In this document: positions 1 through 4,811 of the stretch, in pieces
How positions within the stretch are numbered: position 1 is the stretch's first letter
How the letters are laid out: each line of letters starts with the position of its first letter
From: Wenzhouxiangella sp.
Lineage (GTDB): Bacteria > Pseudomonadota > Gammaproteobacteria > Xanthomonadales > Wenzhouxiangellaceae
Length of the DNA: 9,762 bases
NCBI GenBank assembly: GCA_007123575.1
Contig: SKKV01000239.1
Coordinates: forward strand, 1-9,762
Direction: 5' to 3'
Made by a program: the position numbers and the translations under genes
Notes under the pieces: model-generated
What the model was told of the DNA's origin: nothing
Database searches by the model: none
The model's input: the letters and a program-made list of their open reading frames with translations, nothing else

Positions 1-152
1 CATCGGCGAAGCCGTTCACCCGGTCAGGCCTTGAGCTGGCGGATGCCCTCCGATGCCCCTCTAAAACCCAACCTGACCTTGTTGAATTCATCGTCACGGT
101 TGTTTTTTGTTCGCGGAAACGAGGGTTCTTGTGCCATTTTCAAACCAGTGGT

Positions 153-190
153 GGTTCAACATGCATGGTCCCCGGCCGCGTTGGGCCGGG
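153..190. repeat. REP-like hairpin repeat, copy 1
   Basis: First of two imperfect direct repeats. Positions 153-179 match 213-239 at 23 of 27 bases, including an identical 15-base run (ATGGTCCCCGGCCGC). The repeat runs into a perfect 7-bp stem, CCCGGCC (171-177) with GGCCGGG (184-190), closing a 6-base loop. It lies downstream of the minus-strand brkB-like gene. A conserved single-stranded flank next to a GC-rich stem resembles REP-type elements, but no transposase is present, so that class is an inference. Confidence 0.55.
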
Positions 191-212
191 CTACGGGCAT
201 TGGAACAGATGG

Positions 213-251
213 GGTTCGACAAATATGGTCCCCGGCCGCACGCACGGCCGG
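213..251. repeat. REP-like hairpin repeat, copy 2
   Basis: Second copy, starting exactly 60 bp after the first. After the shared flank it forms its own 7-bp stem, CCGGCCG (232-238) with CGGCCGG (245-251), around a 6-base loop of different sequence (CACGCA, against GCGTTG in copy 1). Stem and loop sizes are kept while the loop sequence has diverged. This copy lies 36 bp beyond the stop of the minus-strand YihY/BrkB gene. It could therefore also act as a weak transcription stop for that gene, since only short T runs (ATATTTGT) follow it on the minus strand. Confidence 0.55.
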
Positions 252-286
252 TTTCCGGGGTTCGTTGAGAGGCCTGGCCGTTCCGG

Positions 287-1207
287 TCAGTCTGCGCTTG
301 GGGGTTCTTCGACCAGTTCGCGGTGAACGATGACGGCGGTGTTGCGTGGCAGGATCTTGCGCCCCCTGGCTTCGCAGTTGGCACGGGTTATGGAGGCGCC
401 GAAGAGCAGGATCAGGGAGGAATAATTCACCCACAGCAGCAGGACAACCAGCGAGCCGGCCGCACCATAGGTGGAGGCCGTGGCCGTGGTGGCCAGGTAC
501 ATGGCTATCAACGATCGGCCCACGGTAAACAGCACGGCGGTAATCAGAGCGCCGGCCAGCACGTCACGCCAACTGAGGATCACATCGGGCAGGATCTTGA
601 AGATGGCTGCAAACAGCAGGGTAATCACGGTCAGAGAAATACCAACTTCGACCACCACCATGGACCAGGCGGGCAGCGGCAGCCATTGGTCGGCGAAGTT
701 CATGATCGCCCGCATCGCCACGCTCAGCAGCAGCGATACCATCAGCACGAAGCCGATCGCCAGCACGATGGTCAGGGACAAGACCCGCGCCTTGATAAAC
801 AGCCACAGGCTGTTGCGCGACGGGCGCGGAGCCACATCCCAGATCTGATTCAGCGACTGCTGCATCTGGGCAAATACCGTGGTGGCGCCCGCGACAATGG
901 CCGCGATACCGATAATTGTCGGCCAGAGTCCGCTTTGTTCGATCTGGGAGTTGATCACCGCCGTCTCGACCACTTCCGCAGCTTCCGGGCCCAGCACCTG
1001 CTGGAGCTGCTCCATCAGCTCACCCTGAGCGGCGCGCTCTCCCAACACCAGCCCGATCATCGCGACCACCACGATCATGACCGGGGCAATCGAGAACACG
1101 GTGAAAAAGGCCAGTGCGGCAGCATAGATGAAAGCCTGGCTCTGCAGCCAGTTCTGTCCGGCTGCGATAAAAATCGACAGCCAGTAGCGAAAAACCTGAG
1201 GAAACAT
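287..1207 (-). CDS. YihY/virulence factor BrkB family inner-membrane protein
   Basis: Polytopic inner-membrane protein of the YihY/BrkB family (PF03631). The family's function is unsettled, and the old RNase BN label for it is wrong. The protein has about six strongly hydrophobic segments. It shows the two family hallmarks: an early segment reading AALAFFTVFSIAPVMIVV, and a late segment reading YGAAGSLVVLLLWVNYSS followed by ILLFGASITRA. Its length of about 306 residues is typical. The longest frame begins at a TTG (1219), but the ATG at 1207, four codons in, is the more natural start; neither has a strong ribosome binding site. The gene is transcribed away from the cytochrome gene, with about 100 bp between them that must hold both promoters. 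The C-terminal 25 or so residues are hydrophilic (ending EEPPSAD) and probably cytoplasmic. The family call is firm and the physiological role is unknown. Confidence 0.9.
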   Translation of the reverse strand: MFPQVFRYWLSIFIAAGQNWLQSQAFIYAAALAFFTVFSIAPVMIVVVAMIGLVLGERAAQGELMEQLQQVLGPEAAEVVETAVINSQIEQSGLWPTIIGIAAIVAGATTVFAQMQQSLNQIWDVAPRPSRNSLWLFIKARVLSLTIVLAIGFVLMVSLLLSVAMRAIMNFADQWLPLPAWSMVVVEVGISLTVITLLFAAIFKILPDVILSWRDVLAGALITAVLFTVGRSLIAMYLATTATASTYGAAGSLVVLLLWVNYSSLILLFGASITRANCEARGRKILPRNTAVIVHRELVEEPPSAD

Positions 1208-1296
1208 GCGCCAGATCAAAATATCAGTTCAGGAAAGCTTCTAGTCTATGCGTGAGCGCAGCACACTGCCAGCTGCGGTGCCAACAAATGGGCTAC

Positions 1297-1303
1297 AGGA
1301 GGA
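1297..1303 (+). promoter_or_regulatory. Strong Shine-Dalgarno site for the cytochrome gene
   Basis: AGGAGGA lies six bases before the ATG at 1310. It is the best ribosome binding site in the window and fixes the cytochrome start over the other upstream and downstream candidates. Confidence 0.85.
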
Positions 1304-1309
1304 AAAGCG

Positions 1310-1981
1310 ATGCATCCGACCAAGCGGCGGTGGGCCTTTGTGATTCTGGTTATGACATGGCTGTTGGCCATGCCAGCCATTGCTCAGCACGGACTCGAAA
1401 CCGTGCCACAGGAGCTGGCAGAGGCCTTCGCTAGCATGCAGACCAAGGTGTCGAGCGACCCCGAAGCCCTTGAGCAAGTCATTGCCGCAGGACGCGAACG
1501 CGCCATTTTCTGCAACACATGTCACGGCCAGGACGGCAGCGCTACTCGAGTTAACTACCCATCGTTGGCCGGCCAGAACCCGGTCTACCTGCTTGACCAG
1601 ATCGAGCAGTTCGCCGACGGTAGCCGCAAGAAGTTGGTCATGAATGTTCTGGCCGAGACTTTCAGCGTGGAAGAGAAAGTGACCTTGGCCCTTTACTACA
1701 GTGCCATGCCGCTGGAACCAACCGAGGCAGACCTTGACCTCGCTCGCCATGGGGCCCCGGTCTACCAACTACGCTGTGCGGCCTGCCATGGACCCGCCGG
1801 ACGCGGCGAAGAAGGGTACGCCCGCATCGCGGGCCAACAGCCAGGCTATGTGGCCACAGTCCTGCGTGAGTACAAGAGCGGTCAGAGTCCACGACGCTTC
1901 AGCGTGATGTATGGCATTGCCAGCGCGCTTAGCGAGAGCGACATTGACGCCGTGGCCCATTACATTGCCAGCATGCGCTAA
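1310..1981 (+). CDS. Periplasmic diheme cytochrome c, c4-like
   Basis: Secreted electron-transfer protein with two c-type haems, of the cytochrome c4/c553 type that usually passes electrons to terminal oxidases. Residues 1-25 form a classic signal peptide: a positive start (TKRR), a hydrophobic core, and an AIA cleavage site before Gln26. Haem sites are CNTCH at 68-72 and CAACH at 156-160. Met111 and Met200 are plausible sixth ligands, each followed by a typical helix (for example LSESDIDAVAHYIASM near the end). The segment YPSLAGQNPVYLLDQIEQF is characteristic of c4-type proteins, and the two halves look like a duplicated domain. At 223 residues the length fits the family. The start is set by a near-perfect AGGAGGA. 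A strong inverted repeat follows the stop directly and separates this gene from the downstream amidotransferase. The partner oxidase is not in the window, so the exact electron acceptor is unknown. Confidence 0.9.
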   Translation: MHPTKRRWAFVILVMTWLLAMPAIAQHGLETVPQELAEAFASMQTKVSSDPEALEQVIAAGRERAIFCNTCHGQDGSATRVNYPSLAGQNPVYLLDQIEQFADGSRKKLVMNVLAETFSVEEKVTLALYYSAMPLEPTEADLDLARHGAPVYQLRCAACHGPAGRGEEGYARIAGQQPGYVATVLREYKSGQSPRRFSVMYGIASALSESDIDAVAHYIASMR

Positions 1982-2033
1982 AAACGGTTAACTTTGAGGG
2001 CAGTGACCCACTGCCCGCCTGGAATACCGTTTT
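1981..2033 (+). terminator. Nested inverted repeat after the cytochrome gene; possible terminator or attenuator
   Basis: The inner stem GGGCAGTG (1998-2005) / CACTGCCC (2009-2016) is a perfect 8 bp with a 3-base loop. The outer stem AAAACGGT (1981-1988) / ACCGTTTT (2026-2033) is also a perfect 8 bp. Nine unpaired bases lie on each side between the two stems. The A run before and T run after look like a bidirectional terminator, but the T run sits 14 bases from the inner stem, so it is not a textbook rho-independent site. The outer 3' arm runs into the TTG start of the amidotransferase, so control of its translation or readthrough is an alternative. Confidence 0.5.
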
Positions 2034-2778
2034 GGCCCGCGTTCTCGTCCTCCAACATGTTGCCGCCGAACCGCTGGGCGTGCTAGACCCGATGCTGCGG
2101 CAGCGCGGGCATCGCATTCGCTACGTCAACTTCGCCCGCGACCCGGATGCTCAGCCGGTCCTGGACCGCTATCAGGCGCTGATCGTTCTGGGCGGGCCGA
2201 TGCAGGTCGGCCATCACCATCGTTACCCGCACCTGCAGACCGAGTGTCGCCTGATCGAGAAAGCCTTGCACGACGAGGTCCCGATGCTGGGCATTTGCCT
2301 AGGCGGGCAGCTGCTGGCCCACGTACTCGATGGCCGGGTGGCCCCTTGTGACCAGGCAGAAATTGGCTGGTATGACATCGACCCCACCACGGCAACCGCC
2401 ACTGATCCCGTGCTGCAACCACTCAGCCAGTCGCGCCCGGTGTTCCAATGGCACCACTGGGGCTTCGACTGCCCGACCGATGCTGTTTCCATTGCCGAGA
2501 GCAGCGCCAGCGGCTGCCAGGCATTCAGAGCCGCTGACTGCGCCTGGGGATTCCAATTTCATCTCGAGCTTGACCGCCGCCTGATCCACCGCTGGCTAAC
2601 CCTGCCCTTCTACCGCGACGACCTCGCCGGCTCCGGCCTAAAGAAAACGCCCGCCGAAATCCAAAACGACACCCAAACCTACCTACCCGAAACCCTGACC
2701 CTCGCCGACCAGGTTTTCGGCAACTGGCTAAACCAGCTGGACACCCCCCAACAACGAGTAGTCCTCGCCTCCCGCTAG
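2032..2778 (+). CDS. Class I glutamine amidotransferase domain protein (GMP synthase-like)
   Basis: Stand-alone class I glutamine amidotransferase (GATase1, PF00117), related to the amidotransferase part of GMP synthase but without the synthetase part. The triad is intact: Cys89 in the nucleophile elbow LGICLGGQLLAH, and His177 and Glu179 in WGFQFHLEL. LGGPMQV at 53-59 gives the usual oxyanion loop. The acceptor substrate of such stand-alone proteins is generally unknown. The start is taken as TTG at 2032 because the first strand RVLVLQHV is conserved in the family and no ATG or GTG occurs in frame before it; the next candidates (GTG 2080, ATG 2092) would remove that strand. There is no good ribosome binding site, and the start lies inside an inverted repeat. 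The gene follows the cytochrome by 50 bp, but nothing links their functions. The last 50 or so codons are unusually rich in A and C. Confidence 0.85.
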   Translation: MARVLVLQHVAAEPLGVLDPMLRQRGHRIRYVNFARDPDAQPVLDRYQALIVLGGPMQVGHHHRYPHLQTECRLIEKALHDEVPMLGICLGGQLLAHVLDGRVAPCDQAEIGWYDIDPTTATATDPVLQPLSQSRPVFQWHHWGFDCPTDAVSIAESSASGCQAFRAADCAWGFQFHLELDRRLIHRWLTLPFYRDDLAGSGLKKTPAEIQNDTQTYLPETLTLADQVFGNWLNQLDTPQQRVVLASR

Positions 2779-2784
2779 CCCATT

Positions 2785-2812
2785 CCCTTCTCCCCTTCCC
2801 CCTTCTCCCCTT
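2785..2812. repeat. Polypyrimidine 13-bp direct repeat with G-quadruplex pattern on the minus strand
   Basis: CCCTTCTCCCCTT occurs at 2785-2797 and again at 2800-2812, two bases apart. The 2783-2812 stretch is entirely pyrimidine on the plus strand. The minus strand therefore reads GGGG-AGAA-GGGGG-AA-GGGG-AGAA-GGG, which fits the simple quadruplex pattern of four G runs with loops of 1-7 bases. It fills the junction between the convergent amidotransferase and transporter genes. No rho-independent terminator is visible there. A role in stopping transcription is speculative. Confidence 0.6.
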
Positions 2813-3689
2813 AAACCACCACAATCACCGCCACCCCCAAAAACGCCAACCCCACCCCAACCAACTTCCGCACCGTCAACGACTCACCGAGAAAAAACCA
2901 GGCAAAAATCACGATAAAGGCCGCCGCCGTCTCGTTAAGCACAGCCGCGATGGACGCCGCCGTGAACTTGTAGCCGGCCAGCCACAGAATCATCGACACG
3001 TAGCTGCCCAGCAGACTGGCCGCGATCACCGTACCCCAAGGCTGGGGAGAGCGGTAATGCAGCTGCATGCGCTGCCAGCCGCGGCTAAGCCAGACAAACA
3101 ACAGCATGCCGGCCGCACCGGCAGCCAGACGTATACCAACGGTCCACAGGAACGGCTCGGTTTCAAGAATCGGCTTGACCATGACAATTCCGATAGCCAT
3201 CAGGCCAACACTGCCGGCGGCGAGACTCAAGCCTTGAATCAACGCCCGCCGGGAAATATCCTGCCGGTTGCGCGACCAGGTCACCAGCAAAATGCCCAGC
3301 AGTACCAGGACAAAACCCAGGTATTGAACCAGTTTCAGCGTCTCGGCCAGAAACAGGATCGACAGAATGATGACAAACGGCGAGAAGAGCATGCCGATGA
3401 CGCCGGTGCGGCTGGCGCCCATCAGGTTGAGCGCTCTTAAGTACCAAGTATCGGCCACGGCAATGCCGACTACGCCGGAAACGATCACGATCAGCCATTG
3501 CAGGCCACTGTACCCGGGCAAGTCAAAACCGTGGAAAATCAGGATGGTCGGCACCATCAGCACGGTTGCCAGCACATTCTTGAACAAGTTCAGTTCGAAG
3601 GCCGGCAGGCTTTCGCCAGAGCGCTTGAACAGGACCACGGCCATGGCCCAGCAGGCCGCACAGGCCACCGAAAAGAACTCTCCTACCAC
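2811..3689 (-). CDS. EamA/DMT-family transporter
   Basis: Drug/metabolite transporter superfamily protein (EamA fold, PF00892) in the inner membrane. The 292 residues form ten hydrophobic segments as two repeated five-helix halves, each ending with the usual pattern. The first half ends FLAETLKLVQYLGFVLVLLG, and the second ends FFLGESLTVRKLVGVGLAFLG. The substrate cannot be read from the sequence; relatives export amino acids, nucleosides or other small metabolites. The start taken is GTG at 3689, because GEFFSVACAACWAMAVVLFKRSGE matches the usual first helix of the family. A GTG at 3668, seven codons in and preceded by AGGAGAG, is a possible alternative. The gene converges on the amidotransferase with 32 bp between them and diverges from the hydrolase gene across about 100 bp. 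Its 3' end shares the marked A+C bias of the plus strand. Confidence 0.9.
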   Translation of the reverse strand: MVGEFFSVACAACWAMAVVLFKRSGESLPAFELNLFKNVLATVLMVPTILIFHGFDLPGYSGLQWLIVIVSGVVGIAVADTWYLRALNLMGASRTGVIGMLFSPFVIILSILFLAETLKLVQYLGFVLVLLGILLVTWSRNRQDISRRALIQGLSLAAGSVGLMAIGIVMVKPILETEPFLWTVGIRLAAGAAGMLLFVWLSRGWQRMQLHYRSPQPWGTVIAASLLGSYVSMILWLAGYKFTAASIAAVLNETAAAFIVIFAWFFLGESLTVRKLVGVGLAFLGVAVIVVV

Positions 3690-3788
3690 TGGTCATCTCT
3701 CTCGCCGCGACCGCATATTCTACCGACGAATGCGTGACTGCCGCTTGAGTTATAGTTTTTGTCATCAACTCGAAAAATGACCTAGCGA

Positions 3789-4754
3789 ATGACAGCCTGG
3801 CTTCCGCTGATCCTGATTGTCTTGCTCTTCGCCACCCTATGGTGGCTATGGCCAGCCCCGCTTGCCCGACTGTTTCTTACGCTTGACCAGCGCTACGGTC
3901 ACTTGCGGGCCAGAACGCGGACATGCAACGATATTCATTGGCATTATCTGGAGGGCGGACGCGGTGAACCGCTGGTTGTGCTGCACGGCTTCAATGCTGA
4001 CAGCAGCCACTTCTGCCGCGTATCACGGCACTTGACCGCGCATTTTCGCGTTCTCGCGCCGGACCTGCCCGGCTTCGGTCTGACGCCCAGCGGCGAGATC
4101 GACAGTTTCCGGGTAGAGGATGTGGCTGATCGCGTGCTCGAGTGGCTGGACGAGCTTGGCGTTCATGACTTCTACTTAGGCGGCAACTCCATGGGCGGCT
4201 ATATCGCCGTGGCCATGGCCAGGCGAGCGCCGGAGCGGGTTCGCGCGCTGTGGCTGCTGGCCCCCGGTGGACTGCATACCGCCAAACTCTCGGCCGTGCT
4301 CGAAGAAGTTGCCGACGAACGCCACAACCCGCTGGTTATTCGCAATCGGGCGGATTTTCACCGCCTGCTTGATTATTGCTTTGTTCGACCGCCCTGGATT
4401 CCGGGGCCGCTGGCTCGCTATTTGAGTCACAGGGCAGCTGACAGCGCGGTTCAAGCCCAGCGCATCTTTGATGCCATGCGCTACGACTCGCAGCCGCTGG
4501 AAGACCTGGCCCGGGATTTACCAACCCCTGCCCTGATCGTCTGGGGCCAGGCCGACCAGGTACTACACCCCCAGGGCGCCAGCCTGCTCGACGAAATCAT
4601 GCCCAACACGCGCAGCCTGGTGCTGCCGTCGATCGGTCACCTGCCGATGCTGGAAGATCCGCGCAACGTAGCCGAAAGCTGGCTCAGCTTCACCGAGTCG
4701 CTGGCGCGAGAAGCCTCGGTTTCGGCTGATGCAGACTCAAAGCCCGGGCAGTGA
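3789..4754 (+). CDS. Membrane-anchored alpha/beta-hydrolase, lipase/esterase-like
   Basis: Serine hydrolase of the alpha/beta fold, with one N-terminal hydrophobic segment (about residues 4-30) that probably anchors it in the inner membrane. HGFNAD at 66-71 supplies the oxyanion hole. The nucleophile is Ser134 in GNSMGG, with Asp256 in WGQADQVLHP and His284 in IGHLPMLEDP, so the triad is complete. The layout (hydrophobic N-terminus, HGF..D, APDLPGFG, GNSMGG) resembles the Moraxella Lip1 / Pseudomonas PA2949 group of lipases, but substrate preference cannot be told from sequence. At 321 residues the length is normal. The ATG at 3789 precedes the hydrophobic segment directly; its ribosome binding site is weak. 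It is co-oriented with the Lon-like gene 57 bp downstream. A candidate promoter in that gap suggests the two may be at least partly independent. Confidence 0.87.
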   Translation: MTAWLPLILIVLLFATLWWLWPAPLARLFLTLDQRYGHLRARTRTCNDIHWHYLEGGRGEPLVVLHGFNADSSHFCRVSRHLTAHFRVLAPDLPGFGLTPSGEIDSFRVEDVADRVLEWLDELGVHDFYLGGNSMGGYIAVAMARRAPERVRALWLLAPGGLHTAKLSAVLEEVADERHNPLVIRNRADFHRLLDYCFVRPPWIPGPLARYLSHRAADSAVQAQRIFDAMRYDSQPLEDLARDLPTPALIVWGQADQVLHPQGASLLDEIMPNTRSLVLPSIGHLPMLEDPRNVAESWLSFTESLAREASVSADADSKPGQ

Positions 4755-4779
4755 CTGAGGAATAGATTCAAGCTATAGT
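4751..4779 (+). promoter_or_regulatory. Candidate sigma70-type promoter for the Lon-like gene
   Basis: GTGACT (4751-4756, four of six matches to TTGACA) and TATAGT (4774-4779, five of six to TATAAT) are separated by exactly 17 bases and lie 33 bp before the ATG at 4812. The -35 box overlaps the stop codon of the hydrolase gene. An AGGGA ribosome binding site follows at 4797-4801. The call rests on consensus matching only. Confidence 0.35.
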
Positions 4780-4811
4780 GAAGGGGGGAAACAGGTAGGG
4801 AAGCATTCAAG

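Larger units (their letters stand above)
1..286. other. Intergenic region, no convincing gene
   Basis: All six frames were read here. The open frames are low-complexity shadows rich in Arg, Gly and Pro, with no family resemblance. The only organised content is the pair of hairpin-bearing direct repeats at 153-190 and 213-251, described separately, and a near-tandem 10-base repeat around 41-60 (GGATGCCCTC / CGATGCCCCT). The end of an upstream gene could lie in the first bases (one plus frame stops at 32-34), but too little is present to tell. Confidence 0.6.

Noticed and set aside
22..78. Inverted repeat GGTCAGG (22-28) / CCTGACC (72-78)
   Set aside because: Seven bases separated by 43 in GC-rich DNA can easily occur by chance, and nothing around them supports a function.
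24..137. A 37-codon minus-strand open frame starting ATG at 137 and ending with a charged peptide (QLKA at the C-terminus)
   Set aside because: Its composition is plausible, but it has no ribosome binding site, no family I recognise, and lies in a repeat-bearing intergenic region. It is too weak to call a gene.
211..235. GGGGTTCGAC followed by GGTCCCC, reminiscent of a tRNA T-arm
   Set aside because: The spacing is wrong for a T-arm, and no acceptor, D-arm or anticodon stem surrounds it. It is part of the 60-bp repeat.
94..434. Several overlapping open frames rich in Arg, Pro and Gly on both strands
   Set aside because: They cross the hairpin repeats and the end of the YihY/BrkB gene, have no recognisable motifs, and look like by-products of high GC content.
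323..1255. A 310-codon plus-strand frame rich in Gln, His, Asp and Arg
   Set aside because: It is the exact antisense shadow of the YihY/BrkB membrane protein; the reverse complement of hydrophobic codons gives this composition.
3728..3756. TATAGT (3751-3756) as a -10 box for the hydrolase gene
   Set aside because: The hexamer is good, but no sequence resembling a -35 box lies 15-19 bases upstream and there is no extended -10, so a promoter is not supported.
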